Positions 46,623 through 55,566 are shown, numbered from the stretch's first letter. The stretch is 64,000 nucleotides of DNA from Palsa-504 sp963753195 (GCA_963753195.1 CAVWBH010000006.1:1-64000), one strand, 5' to 3'. Made by a program: numbers and translations. The notes: generated from the sequence alone by a model not told the origin.

Positions 46623-47573
46623 TCAGCGGGAAGCGGGCGGCGGCGGGACGATCTGGTCGATCTCGGCCAGCTCGTCCTCGGACGGGATCCACTCCGAGGC
46701 CGCCGCGTTCGCCTTCACCTGCTCGGGCGTCATGGCCCCGGCGATCACTGACGAGCAGCCCGGCTCGGCCGCCAGGCCGCCGATGGCCACCTCCAGGACC
46801 GAAGTGCCGTGCTGCTCGGCCCAGGCGATCAGCGCCTCGACCTTGGCCAGCTTCTCGTCGGTCACATAGCCCGCGCGGCTGGCCAGCCGGCTTCCGGCCG
46901 GTACCTGCTGGCCCTGCCGGACCTTGCCCGTGAGCATCCCGTTGGCCAGCGGGAAGAACGGCAGCACGCCCAGGCCGAAATGCGTGGCCGCGGGCACGAC
47001 CTCAGCCTCGGCCGCGCGCTCGAGCAGCGACCAGTGGTTCTGGGCGGAGATGAACGGCGGGTGGCCGCCGGCCGCCGCGAGGTGCGCGGCGTCGGCGATC
47101 TGCCAGCCGGAGAAGTTGGAGTGGCCCAGGTAGCGGATCTTGCCCTCGTCGACCAGTTCGTGCAGCGCCGCGATGGTCTCTTCGACCGGGGTCACCGGAT
47201 CCGGCGTGTGCAGCTGGTAGAGGTCGATGTAGTCGGTCCGCAGCCGCCGCAGCGACTCGGTCACGGCCCGCCGGATGTAGGACCGGCCGCCCTTGGCGCC
47301 CGCCGCGGGCCCGTACCCCATGTCGCCGCCGCCGAACTTAGTGGCCAGCACGACCTGGTCCCGCCGCGGGCCGAGGATCTCGCCGAGCGCGCGCTCCGAC
47401 GCGCCGGCTCCGCCATAGACATCCGCCGTGTCGAACAACGTGATGCCGACGTCGATGGCCGCGTCCACCACCGCCCGCGCCCCGTCCAGGTCCAGGCGGC
47501 CGCCGAAGTTGTTACAGCCGAGTCCGGCTACCGATACTACGAGTCCTGAGTCGCCCAGCGGCCTGTATCGCAT
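46623..47573 (-). CDS. aldo/keto reductase
   Basis: 316 aa (beta/alpha)8 NADPH-dependent reductase. Catalytic tetrad visible as FDTADVYG (Asp, Tyr), LATKFGGG (Lys) and YQLHTPD (His). The C-terminal NADPH site is CSSVIAGAMTPEQVKANAAAS. ATG start. Physiological substrate unknown. Confidence 0.94.
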   Translation of the reverse strand: MRYRPLGDSGLVVSVAGLGCNNFGGRLDLDGARAVVDAAIDVGITLFDTADVYGGAGASERALGEILGPRRDQVVLATKFGGGDMGYGPAAGAKGGRSYIRRAVTESLRRLRTDYIDLYQLHTPDPVTPVEETIAALHELVDEGKIRYLGHSNFSGWQIADAAHLAAAGGHPPFISAQNHWSLLERAAEAEVVPAATHFGLGVLPFFPLANGMLTGKVRQGQQVPAGSRLASRAGYVTDEKLAKVEALIAWAEQHGTSVLEVAIGGLAAEPGCSSVIAGAMTPEQVKANAAASEWIPSEDELAEIDQIVPPPPASR

Positions 47574-48320
47574 GCGGCTATTTTACACATCCCGGGCGGC
47601 CATGCCCGGCCCCCATAAGGCCATTTCAGGGCCGAACGGGCCGTGGTTATCCGCCGGCCCCGTACTGCTACTCCCGGGTAGGCTGACCTGCGCGGCAGGC
47701 CGCCCGCCGCGGGCGTGCGCGGATGCAGGGCGGCTGCGTGCCGGTGCCGGTAATCTGCCGGCATATCGGGCTGCAAAATAATTATCTGCGCACCCGGGAA
47801 TTAGCCGTAAATTCACGCTGACCGCAAAAATGTCCGGCCGCATTGCCGCCGCATGTCATCAGGCTCGCCCGGCCCTGGAGTCGCCGACGGGTTCCGGGCT
47901 GGCCCGCTTCGCTTAGCCGCGCAGGTATCTATGCGTATTTGAGTTATTGCCTTTTGTGATTCACACGGCCCGTCGGCCCGGACGGCCAGCGGCCTCCTGC
48001 CCCTGCGACCGGCCCTTTCGTGCCGCGTCCCGGCCTTCGGGCGCGGCAGGCCGGGATAATCGCCAAGCCGCGCCAGGACGCGCGCCAGGCCACCCCGGCG
48101 ACCTGCCGAGACGTCTCCCCATCAAGCCGGACCCGGACTGCTAATCACCTTTAACAAGACAGAAGTGTCCGGCCGGGGAGGGCTGGTCCGGCCCCTTTTG
48201 GGGGGTGGCACGCAATCCCATGTGGGATATCATCACGGTTAACGAACCCAAGATGGCAACGCCTTGCCAAGCAATTGCGTAAAACAATTCCAGTGTCGGG
48301 CGGCGGACCAGGGAGGCGTC
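47574..48320. other. long intergenic region
   Basis: About 750 bases with no convincing gene; the ORFs here lack ribosome-binding sites and recognisable families. AT-richer patches occur at 47770-47830 and 47930-47970. The only clear structure is a palindrome at 48214-48234, described separately, upstream of the XRE regulator. Confidence 0.6.
48214..48234. promoter_or_regulatory. shared palindromic element A, upstream of XRE regulator 1
   Basis: AATCCCATGTGGGATATCATC, containing the inverted repeat ATCCCA-TG-TGGGAT. It is 18/21 identical to the element at 50623-50643 beside the second XRE regulator. Centre about 97 bases before the GTG start. Confidence 0.65.
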
Positions 48321-49184
48321 GTGCCAGAGGCGACAGAAGGGCCGACTGTGCTGCGCATCCTACTTGGCACCCAGTTGCGCAGGCTCAGGGAAAGCCGGGG
48401 GATCAGCGCGCAAGCCGCGGCCAAGGCGATCCGCGGGTCAGAGTCCAAGATCAGCCGCATCGAGCTGGGCCGGAACTCGATCCGCGAGATCGACGTGCTC
48501 GACCTGCTCACCTTCTACGGTGTCGGCGCGGTCGAGCGCGAGCAGCTGCTGACCCTGGCCGAGCAGGCCAACCGCCCCGGCTGGTGGCACAGGTTCAACG
48601 ACATCCTGCCAGACTGGTTCCAGTCCTACGTGGGGATGGAAGAGGCAGCGACGTCCATCCGGGTCTACGAGCCGCAGCTCATCCCGGGCCTGCTGCAGAT
48701 CCCTACCTACACCGCGGCCGTCCTGGCGCTCTGCGACATACCGCTGGGCGAGGCGGAACGGCATGTCATCCTGCGCAAGGAACGGCAGCGCCGGTTCACC
48801 GAGGGACGGCTCAAGCTCTGGGCGATTGTCGAGGAAACCGCCTTGCGGCGGCCGGTCGGCAGCATGGAGATCTTGTGCGATCAGCTCCGCTACCTGCTCA
48901 GCCTGAGCGACAGGCCCAACTTCACCCTGCAGGTCATCCCGAGCGGCACGGGCAGCCACGCCGTGACCAGCGGGTTCACCATCCTGCGGTTCGCCGAGCC
49001 GGACCTGCCCGACGTGGCCTACCTCGAGCACCTCACCAGCGCCTTGTACTTTGACAAGAAATCCGAGGTCGACCGCTACCTGCTGGCGATGGAGCGCCTC
49101 AGCGTCGTGGCTGCGAAGCCGAGCCAGACGACCAGCATTCTGACCAGGATCCTCAGCGAGCTGGAGGAAGTGGTGCGGTGGTAG
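48321..49184 (+). CDS. XRE family regulator with DUF5753 domain, 1
   Basis: 287 aa. N-terminal HTH ~15-70 (LGTQLRRLRESRGISAQAAAKAIRGSESKISRIELGRNSI) followed by a DUF5753 ligand/partner domain (GWWHRFNDILPDWFQSYVGMEEAATSIRVYEPQLIPGLLQ). GTG start with GGGAGG four bases upstream; an in-frame TTG 19 codons earlier is less likely. WhiJ-type regulators of Streptomyces have this architecture and are usually genetically linked to DUF397 proteins, as here. Confidence 0.94.
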   Translation: MPEATEGPTVLRILLGTQLRRLRESRGISAQAAAKAIRGSESKISRIELGRNSIREIDVLDLLTFYGVGAVEREQLLTLAEQANRPGWWHRFNDILPDWFQSYVGMEEAATSIRVYEPQLIPGLLQIPTYTAAVLALCDIPLGEAERHVILRKERQRRFTEGRLKLWAIVEETALRRPVGSMEILCDQLRYLLSLSDRPNFTLQVIPSGTGSHAVTSGFTILRFAEPDLPDVAYLEHLTSALYFDKKSEVDRYLLAMERLSVVAAKPSQTTSILTRILSELEEVVRW

Positions 49185-49376
49185 CGGGACCGCCCGGGCC
49201 CAGGGCCGGGATGTCCGTCCACCCCGGCCGCGGGCATGCCGAGGGCGGTGGCCCGAACGGGCCACCGCCCTCTCCTTCCCCCCAGCTTCACCGCGCAGCA
49301 CGCAGCGAAGACCCCGAACCCCCCAAAGTCAGGAATGCCCCGGGTCGTCTTTCCTGCGACCGCCTAGTGCGAGCGG

Positions 49377-49586
49377 TCAGGCGACGGGAAGGTCGAACTC
49401 GCCGTTCTTCGCGCCGATGATGAAGCACTCCCACTCGTGCCGGTTGTACACGTGCGGGGTCTTGCTGCGGTCCTTCGAGTCTCGGAGCGCGACACCTCCC
49501 TCAGGAAGGTGCGCTATCTCCACGCAGCCAGCAGCGCTGCTTGCGCTGCTCTTGAACCAGCGCAGGCCGTCGAGGTTGGATTCCAT
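49377..49586 (-). CDS. DUF397 family protein
   Basis: 69 aa with the hallmark WFKSSASSAAGCVEIAHLPEGGVALRDSKD and EWECFIIGAKNGEFD. DUF397 proteins accompany XRE/DUF5753 regulators and are thought to act as their antagonists, by analogy with BldB/WhiJ-type pairs. ATG start. Downstream of XRE regulator 2 in the same direction, 51 bases apart. Confidence 0.95.
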   Translation of the reverse strand: MESNLDGLRWFKSSASSAAGCVEIAHLPEGGVALRDSKDRSKTPHVYNRHEWECFIIGAKNGEFDLPVA

Positions 49587-49637
49587 CCGTTTCTCCTTTC
49601 GGTTGGGTAATGCGGTTTTTCTCGGAAAAAAGTCTGA

Positions 49638-50492
49638 TTAGGTGAGCTCCTCCAGAACCTGCTGAATCAGCTCAACCGAGGCGGCCGGGGAAAGCGCCGC
49701 GGCTCGCATCCGGTCGAACGCCTCGGCGCAGGCCCGGACCTCCCGCTCCTTCTCGAGGTAGATCATGCCGCCCACGGATTCGGTATAAGCCACCTCAGAA
49801 TCGCCGCGCTCGGGGAACTCGAGAATCGAGAACGGACCCACCAGCCCTGCATGCGCGCCGGCTTCGAACCCCAGGACCTGGAGGGTCACGTTAGACCACC
49901 GGCTGGCCTGAATCAGGTGCCCGAGCTGAGGTCCCATGACCTTGGCCCCGCCGATGTTGCGCCTGATCGCGCCCTCGTCAAGGATGAGCCACAGGTCGAG
50001 GGGCGGGTCGTGGTCCAGCAGGCGCTGCCGTTGCATCCGCAGGTCCACGCCCCGTGAGATCTGTTCGTCGCTGTCCCTCGGCCGCAGTTCGCGCAAGACG
50101 GCCAGTGCGTACTCGGTGGTCTGCAGGAGCCCGTGCACCAGGTCCGTCTCGTAGCTGCGCAGCCCGCTGGCCTCCGCCTCCAGGCCGACATAGATGTCGA
50201 AACCGCTCGGCAGCACGTCGTCGTAGATCGACCACCAGCCCTTGCGGTGACCCTCGCGGGCCATGTCGACGAGGACCTTACGGACGGCGGGGTCATCGAC
50301 CCCGTACATCCCGAGCATCGAGGTCAGGTAGGCGGTCTTGGTCGGCGCCTTGCCGGTCTCGATCCGGGAGAGCGTGGACGGAGCCAGGCCTAGCTGCTCG
50401 GCCACTTCCTCAAGCTTGAGCGAGTTCGCCTCACGAAGACGGCGGAGCTCCGCGCCGAGCCTGCGCCTACGGACGGTAGGTCCAAGAGGCAC
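49638..50492 (-). CDS. XRE family regulator with DUF5753 domain, 2
   Basis: 284 aa. HTH ~10-65 (LGAELRRLREANSLKLEEVAEQLGLAPSTLSRIETGKAPT) and DUF5753 (GWWSIYDDVLPSGFDIYVGLEAEASGLRSYETDLVHGLLQTTEYA). Forms a probable operon with the downstream DUF397 gene and is divergent from a HATPase gene, the classic WhiJ/AbaA-like trio. ATG start. Confidence 0.95.
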   Translation of the reverse strand: MPLGPTVRRRRLGAELRRLREANSLKLEEVAEQLGLAPSTLSRIETGKAPTKTAYLTSMLGMYGVDDPAVRKVLVDMAREGHRKGWWSIYDDVLPSGFDIYVGLEAEASGLRSYETDLVHGLLQTTEYALAVLRELRPRDSDEQISRGVDLRMQRQRLLDHDPPLDLWLILDEGAIRRNIGGAKVMGPQLGHLIQASRWSNVTLQVLGFEAGAHAGLVGPFSILEFPERGDSEVAYTESVGGMIYLEKEREVRACAEAFDRMRAAALSPAASVELIQQVLEELT

Positions 50493-50619
50493 CGGAGCTC
50501 ACCTCCTCATCCGTTCCCGCGGGGCCGGCTCAACGCCCAGGTCCCGCTCGTCCGTCGAGCGTAACCGGAGCATCCGGCCTCGCGCGACAACCAGAACGAT
50601 ACAGCAGTCACAGTCAGTT

Positions 50620-50643
50620 TGAAATCCCATCTAGGATTTCATC
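50620..50643. promoter_or_regulatory. shared palindromic element B, upstream of XRE regulator 2
   Basis: TGAAATCC-CATCTA-GGATTTCA inverted repeat (50620-50641), with AATCCCATCTAGGATTTCATC at 50623-50643 matching element A at 18 of 21 bases. It lies 128 bases upstream of the XRE 2 start in the divergent XRE/HATPase promoter region. Likely operator for one or both XRE proteins. Confidence 0.65.
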
Positions 50644-50656
50644 GGCCAAATTTGTC

Positions 50657-50672
50657 CTACGCACTTGCGTAG
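50657..50672. promoter_or_regulatory. perfect palindrome in the XRE 2 / HATPase divergent region
   Basis: CTACGCA-CT-TGCGTAG, 7-base arms, 14 bases beyond element B. It has no counterpart seen upstream of XRE 1. Possible second regulator site. Confidence 0.5.
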
Positions 50673-50863
50673 CGGTCACTTCAGGCCCATCATCAAGTGT
50701 GTGGACGCTAGGCCATACGGCCGACACCAAAGGCGCAAATTTGGACAATTGTCGCACGTTATGGTGACGGAAGGCCTGGGCCTCAGATGTCGATATGGAT
50801 GTAAGCGGATGCAAGGGCCGCGGACAGATTCGGCCATTTCGGCGAAAGTGGGAGGCGCTGGAC

Positions 50864-51430
50864 ATGGAAACGACCGCCGCCGGACCGTCGCGCGCTATGG
50901 TGCTCGGGTCCCTGACGATACCGGGGCGTCCGGAACAGGTTGGCCTGGCCAGAGCCTTCGTCGCGCGCGCTCTGACCGCGAGCGAGGCTGGCGCGGACGC
51001 TGACGCGGCGACCTTACTGACGTCGGAGATCGTCACTAACGCTATCCAGCACACGAGATCGGGTGCCGAGGGCGGAACGGTCACGATCGTGGTGATCGGC
51101 ATTTCGCGCGGCATATTGGTCGAGATTATCGACGACGGCGCGGCGGGCGCCCCGGTCGTGAAGGGCGACCTGTACGCGGCCGAGGGGCACGGGCTGTTCC
51201 TGGTCGAGCATCTGGCTTCCGAGTGGGGATATCAGCGGGACGAAGCCGGCACCACGGTCTGGTTCCACCTGCCCGCGAGCTACGAGCCGCGTGCGTCCGG
51301 CGAGCGGCCGGACCCGCCGGCAGGCCGAGCCCGCCAGATATCAGCTGACTTCACCCCGGACGCCGTACCCGGCCCGGCCCGGCCCGCCCAGTTCTGGGCC
51401 GCGGCGCCGCCAGCCGCCACCCCGGCCTGA
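50864..51430 (+). CDS. anti-sigma-factor-like ATP-binding protein (HATPase_c)
   Basis: 188 aa. GHKL ATPase fold as in SpoIIAB/RsbW: N-box LLTSEIVTNAIQHTR, G1 EIIDDGAAGAP, G2 AAEGHGLFLVEHLASEWG, ending TTVWFHLP. The last ~55 residues are a Pro/Ala-rich tail. ATG with GGGAGG eight bases upstream; the longer open frame from 50795 is not needed. Such proteins accompany XRE/DUF397 pairs in Streptomyces development loci. Confidence 0.92.
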   Translation: METTAAGPSRAMVLGSLTIPGRPEQVGLARAFVARALTASEAGADADAATLLTSEIVTNAIQHTRSGAEGGTVTIVVIGISRGILVEIIDDGAAGAPVVKGDLYAAEGHGLFLVEHLASEWGYQRDEAGTTVWFHLPASYEPRASGERPDPPAGRARQISADFTPDAVPGPARPAQFWAAAPPAATPA

Positions 51431-51453
51431 CCGGCTTACCGTCAGCTGGCCCG

Positions 51454-51528
51454 GGTCCGATCTACGGCCCGCGGAGCGGCAGCCTGACCCAGGTCCGATC
51501 TACGGCCCGCGGAGCGGCAGCCTGACCC
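51454..51528. repeat. 38-base tandem duplication across a gene end
   Basis: Two direct copies of a 37-base sequence starting GGTCCGATCTACGG (51454-51490 and 51492-51528), one base apart. The right copy encodes the last residues (RVRLPLRGP) and stop of the minus-strand gene; the left copy repeats them beyond the stop. Confidence 0.95.
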
Positions 51529-52900
51529 GGGCCTCGGCCGCTGGCACGGCGGCGAACACGTCGAGCCAGGCGGTGCCGGCCCGCAGCGGGGGGATGATCG
51601 CCAACGACTGCATGACCAGGCCGGCCTCGTTCCACGGCAGGATCCCGCTGGTGCGGGTGACGTGCCAGTCGCCGCGGCTGTCGCGGACCCACAGCGCCTG
51701 CAGCGGCCTGGTTCCCCTACTGAACTCCCAGTCATCGTCGGGCCGGGCCCCGCTGACCAGCGTGTGCAGGATGGTGCCGGCGACGGCGTGATCCAGGCCG
51801 AGGATGGTGAGCTTGGTGCCGCCCAGCATGGGCTCAGCGGTCATGGCCCAGCGGCCCGGCCGGAGCGCCGGGAAGTCGCCGCGATTGGCCAGCATGCTCT
51901 CCCAGGGCGCAGGCAGCACGGCGGCGGGCGGCGCGGTGATGCCGTGGCCGGGGATGCCCAGGCGCTCGCACAGCCCGGCGAGCTGGCCGGGCAGCGCACT
52001 GGCCGGGGACAGCGCGCCGGCCGCCAGCATCGCGGCGGTGATGTCGCCGGGCTTACTGCCGATGAACGCGCGCAGGTCAGGCGAGGCGGTGACCGGCCCG
52101 GGACCGGCCGGGAGGACCGGGGCGGTAGCGAGGATCCGGGCGGCGATGACGTCGAGCATGAGCTCGCCCGGGCTGGTTGCCGTCCGGGCCATGGCGACCT
52201 CCACCCGGGGGCGGCCGTTGTCGAGAGAGTGCTGATCCGCAGAGTCCTGATCCGCAGAGTCCAGGTCGAAGCGGGCAGCGATCCCGCCCGACGCGGTAAG
52301 CACGTCCAGCCAGCGGATGGGGTGGGCCGGACCGGGAAGCAGTTCGAGCACGCCGGTCCGCGGCCCCCGCATTAGCCGGAGGTGGTAGTTGGCCCCTCGG
52401 TCATCGGTGGCCGTGAGCTGGCCGGGGAAGCCAGGTATCCCGCCCGTGATGGCGAAGCGCGCCCCGGCCGGGCCCTCCAGGTAGGCCAGGACGGTCACGT
52501 CGCCGTTCGGCGCGGCGCCCGGGATCACCTGGCCCACCGACACGACCCGCCACGGCACAGAACCTGCCGCCAGGGGCCGGGCCGGGCCGGCGGCGGGAAA
52601 CTGCGGGGCGACAGCCAATGGCGGCGGGACCGGCAGCGACCGGTGTAGCCGCCTCGCGGCCAGCGACGGTGGCTGGGACTGGCGGGGCTGCCGGGCCGCC
52701 AGCGCAAAGTCGGCGTCGGCCCGGATACTCCAGGCCGTACCGGCGTCGATGGCGCCCACGGCGGATAGCGCCTGCGCGGCCAGCAGCAGCTTCGGCCCGT
52801 GCCAGTAGCGGCCAAGGCGATCCGCGCCTCCTGCCCTCAGCTGGCGCAGCTCGGACTCCGCCAGCTGCCGCAGGTAGGTCTCGGCCTGCTCGCGGCTCAT
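51500..52900 (-). CDS. hypothetical protein
   Basis: 466 aa, soluble, no recognised domain. N-terminus SREQAETYLRQLAESELRQL is helical; the middle repeats beta-rich segments (FAITGGIPGFPGQLTATDDRG, ANYHLRLMRGPRTGVLELLPGP), suggesting a beta-sandwich pair; C-terminus is LDVFAAVPAAEARVRLPLRGP. A short SADQ repeat (DLDSADQDSADQHS) lies mid-protein. ATG 52900 is chosen; the open frame reaches 52993 through a low-complexity RAGSRRAG stretch with no ribosome-binding site. Its 3' end is duplicated in tandem. Confidence 0.75.
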   Translation of the reverse strand: MSREQAETYLRQLAESELRQLRAGGADRLGRYWHGPKLLLAAQALSAVGAIDAGTAWSIRADADFALAARQPRQSQPPSLAARRLHRSLPVPPPLAVAPQFPAAGPARPLAAGSVPWRVVSVGQVIPGAAPNGDVTVLAYLEGPAGARFAITGGIPGFPGQLTATDDRGANYHLRLMRGPRTGVLELLPGPAHPIRWLDVLTASGGIAARFDLDSADQDSADQHSLDNGRPRVEVAMARTATSPGELMLDVIAARILATAPVLPAGPGPVTASPDLRAFIGSKPGDITAAMLAAGALSPASALPGQLAGLCERLGIPGHGITAPPAAVLPAPWESMLANRGDFPALRPGRWAMTAEPMLGGTKLTILGLDHAVAGTILHTLVSGARPDDDWEFSRGTRPLQALWVRDSRGDWHVTRTSGILPWNEAGLVMQSLAIIPPLRAGTAWLDVFAAVPAAEARVRLPLRGP

Positions 52901-53047
52901 GCCCCCAGTGTCCTCCCGCCCGCCTGCGCCTGCCCGCCTGCTCCCTGCGCGCATGCTCCCTGCGCACAGGCTGCGCCTGGATCGCAACCTCACCGGGGAT
53001 CGCAGCTGATTCCGGAGGGTCCCGGTGCGGCGGCCGGGCCGAGGGAG

Positions 53048-53308
53048 CTACCCGCCGCTCTTGCGGCGGAAGGAGCGACGGCTGACGGCGGGGCCGTGGG
53101 AGCCGTGCACCTTGCTGCTGTCGTGCGCGCCTTCCGCGCTGGCGTGGTTATCACGCTTGCGGTCGAGTGCCTCGCGGAACTTCCGCTTCAGCTCATCGAA
53201 ATCGGGCTCGGCGCCGGACGGCGGGCCGGCCGGCGCGGGAGCTTCGGCAGACTGGACCGGTTGGTCCGGATCCGGTACGGCTTGCGCTCCGGATTGCTCG
53301 ACAGCCAT
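53048..53308 (-). CDS. DUF5302 family protein
   Basis: 86 aa. Proline/alanine-rich acidic N-terminus, then FDELKRKFREALDRKRDNHASAEGAHDSSKVHGSHGPAVSRRSFRRKSGG, which matches the small actinobacterial DUF5302 family with its basic FRRKSG end. ATG start. Function unknown. Confidence 0.85.
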   Translation of the reverse strand: MAVEQSGAQAVPDPDQPVQSAEAPAPAGPPSGAEPDFDELKRKFREALDRKRDNHASAEGAHDSSKVHGSHGPAVSRRSFRRKSGG

Positions 53309-53352
53309 GCGGGCCTCCTAGTGCGGGCGTCGTACCTACGATACTGATTGTC

Positions 53353-55368
53353 ATGGGAAAGCGGGCGAGGCAGGACCCGGTCGATAGCGGCATAGGCGCC
53401 CAGGGCGGCACCGAGCTGCTGCGGGACGCCGACCGGCCGGCCGCGTGGGTGCTGCTGGTCGACGGCGTCGCGCAGTCGCACGTCGACCTGGACGACCCGA
53501 GCTACCTGGACTTCGAGTACGTCCGGCGGCTGGGGCACGTAATCGACACGGCCGCGCCGCCCGGGCAGCGGCTGCGCGTGCTGCACCTGGGCGCCGGGGC
53601 CCTCACGCTGGCCCGGTACGTCGCGGCCACCCGGCCGGGCTCGGCCCAGCTGGCCGTCGATACCGACGCCGCGCTGGTCGACCTGGTCCGGCGCAGGCTG
53701 CCGGTGCGCGGGGTCCGGATCCGGATCGGGGATGCCCGGGAGGTGCTCGAGCGGCTGCGGCCCGGCTCGTTCGACGTGGTGATCGCCGACGTGTTCGCGG
53801 GCGGCCAGACGCCCGCCCACCTGACCTCAGCGGAGTTCGCGGCGGCGGCCCGGCGGGTGCTGAGCGGGACGGGCGTATTCGCCGTCAACGTGGCGGACGG
53901 CCCGCCGCTAGCGCACACCCGGGCGCAGGTCGCGACGGCACGCGCGATCTTCCCGCAGGTGGGCCTCATCGCCGAGCCGGGAGTGCTGCGGGGCCGGAGG
54001 TTCGGCAATCTGGTGCTGGTAGCGAGCCCGGAGCCGCTCCCGTGGGACGCGCTGACCCGGCTGGTGGCGGCGGATCCCATGCCCGCCAGGGTCCGCCACG
54101 GCCAGGACCTGACCCGCTTCGCGGCGGGCGCCAAGCCGGTCACCGACGCGGTGGCCAGCCCCTCCCCCATGCCTCCCGCAGAGGTATTCGCCCGGTTAGT
54201 GCCGCTTCGCCCGGGCCGCCGGGCGGCCGGCGCGGCCTTCGCGCTTGGCCCGGACCCGGACCGAGACGTGCACCGGGCTGCCCTCGAAGCCGAACTCTTC
54301 GCGCAGCCGCCGCTCGACGAACCGGCGGTAGGCCGCCTCGAGGAACCCGGAAGTGAACAGCACGAAGTGCGGCGGCCTGATCCCGGCCTGGGTGGCGAAC
54401 AGGATCTTCGGCTGCCGGCCGCCCCGCACCGGCGGCGGGGTCGCGGCCACCAGGCCGGTGAGCCACGCGTTGAGCCTGCCGGTCGAGACCCGGGTCTCCC
54501 AGCCCGCCAGCGCCGTCTCCAGCGCGGGCACCAGCCGGTCGGCATGCCGCCCGGTCAGCGCGGAGATGTTCACCCGCGGCGCCCAGCGGGCGTTGTACAG
54601 CTGGCGGTCGATCTCGCGGTCCAGGTACCGCTGCCGCTCGGTGTCGACCAGGTCCCACTTGTTGTAGGCGATGACCAGCGCCCGGCCTGCCTCGATGACC
54701 ATGGAGACGATCCGCAGGTCCTGCTCGGCGAGCGGCTCGCTCGCGTCGATGAGGACCACGGCCACCTCGGCCCGGTCCAGCGCCCCGGCCGTGCGCAGCG
54801 CGGCGTAGTAGTCCGCGCCCTGGTTCTCGCGGAACCGGCGCCTGATGCCGGCCGTATCCACGAACCGCCAGGTCGTGCCGCCGAGCTCGATGAGCTCGTC
54901 TACCGGGTCCCTGGTCGTGCCCGCCACCGCGTCGACCAGCGCACGCTCCTGACCGGCCAGCTTGTTGAGCAGGCTGGACTTGCCCACGTTGGGGCGGCCG
55001 AGGAGCGCGACCCGGCGCGGGCCGCCCTCGGTGTCCTCGGTCTCCATCGGCGCGTCCGGCAGCGCGTTCAGCAGCACGTCGAGCAGGTCACCGCTGCCCC
55101 GTCCGTGCAGCGCGCTGACCGGCTCAGGCTCGCCGAGCCCCAGCTTCCACAGCGCCGCGACGTCCGACTCGGCCTTGGTGTCGTCGACCTTGTTGGCCGC
55201 GACGACGACCGGCTTGCCGGACCGGCGCAGCACGGCGGCCACCGCGGCGTCCGCGTCGGTCACGCCCACCGTGGCGTCGACCACGAACAGGACGGCGTCC
55301 GCGAGGTCGACCGCGACCCGGGCCTGGGCGGCGACTCGCGCGGTCAGGCTCTGCGTGCCTTCCACTGA
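53353..55368 (+). CDS. spermidine synthase-like methyltransferase-fold protein, apparent stop loss
   Basis: Residues 1-~280 form a spermine/spermidine-synthase-like Rossmann domain (VLHLGAGALTLARYVAATRPGSAQLAVDTDAALVDLVRRRLP; RIGDAREVLERLRPGSFDVVIADVFAGGQTP). The family normally ends near residue 280 with a SPSPMPPAEVF-type tail, reached at about 54190. Here no stop occurs and the frame stays open for ~390 codons across the antisense of der. That extension is almost certainly not real protein. A TAG lies in the +1 frame at the expected end (54197-54199), so one indel could explain it. ATG start. Confidence 0.7.
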   Translation: MGKRARQDPVDSGIGAQGGTELLRDADRPAAWVLLVDGVAQSHVDLDDPSYLDFEYVRRLGHVIDTAAPPGQRLRVLHLGAGALTLARYVAATRPGSAQLAVDTDAALVDLVRRRLPVRGVRIRIGDAREVLERLRPGSFDVVIADVFAGGQTPAHLTSAEFAAAARRVLSGTGVFAVNVADGPPLAHTRAQVATARAIFPQVGLIAEPGVLRGRRFGNLVLVASPEPLPWDALTRLVAADPMPARVRHGQDLTRFAAGAKPVTDAVASPSPMPPAEVFARLVPLRPGRRAAGAAFALGPDPDRDVHRAALEAELFAQPPLDEPAVGRLEEPGSEQHEVRRPDPGLGGEQDLRLPAAPHRRRGRGHQAGEPRVEPAGRDPGLPARQRRLQRGHQPVGMPPGQRGDVHPRRPAGVVQLAVDLAVQVPLPLGVDQVPLVVGDDQRPACLDDHGDDPQVLLGERLARVDEDHGHLGPVQRPGRAQRGVVVRALVLAEPAPDAGRIHEPPGRAAELDELVYRVPGRARHRVDQRTLLTGQLVEQAGLAHVGAAEERDPARAALGVLGLHRRVRQRVQQHVEQVTAAPSVQRADRLRLAEPQLPQRRDVRLGLGVVDLVGRDDDRLAGPAQHGGHRGVRVGHAHRGVDHEQDGVREVDRDPGLGGDSRGQALRAFH

Positions 55369-55566
55369 CGGCTCCCAGCCGCCGGTGTCGACCAGCGTGA
55401 AGGAACGGCCGTTCCAGATCGCGTCGTAAGCGACCCGGTCCCTGGTCACCCCGGGGGTGTCCTGCACGACCGCCTGCCGGCTGCCGAGGATCCGGTTCAC
55501 CAGGGTGGATTTGCCCACGTTGGGCCGGCCCACGACGGCGACCACGGGAACAGCTTCGGTCGGCAT
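54196..55566 (-). CDS. der: ribosome-associated GTPase Der (EngA)
   Basis: 456 aa with two tandem GTPase domains, needed for 50S assembly. G1 motifs GRPNVGKSTLVNRILG and GRPNVGKSSLLNKLAG, G3 DTGGW and DTAGI, G4 NKVD and NKWD, then the KH-like C-terminal domain (RQPKILFATQAGIRPPHFVLFTSG). ATG start two bases after cmk. Confidence 0.98.
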   Translation of the reverse strand: MPTEAVPVVAVVGRPNVGKSTLVNRILGSRQAVVQDTPGVTRDRVAYDAIWNGRSFTLVDTGGWEPSVEGTQSLTARVAAQARVAVDLADAVLFVVDATVGVTDADAAVAAVLRRSGKPVVVAANKVDDTKAESDVAALWKLGLGEPEPVSALHGRGSGDLLDVLLNALPDAPMETEDTEGGPRRVALLGRPNVGKSSLLNKLAGQERALVDAVAGTTRDPVDELIELGGTTWRFVDTAGIRRRFRENQGADYYAALRTAGALDRAEVAVVLIDASEPLAEQDLRIVSMVIEAGRALVIAYNKWDLVDTERQRYLDREIDRQLYNARWAPRVNISALTGRHADRLVPALETALAGWETRVSTGRLNAWLTGLVAATPPPVRGGRQPKILFATQAGIRPPHFVLFTSGFLEAAYRRFVERRLREEFGFEGSPVHVSVRVRAKREGRAGRPAARAKRH

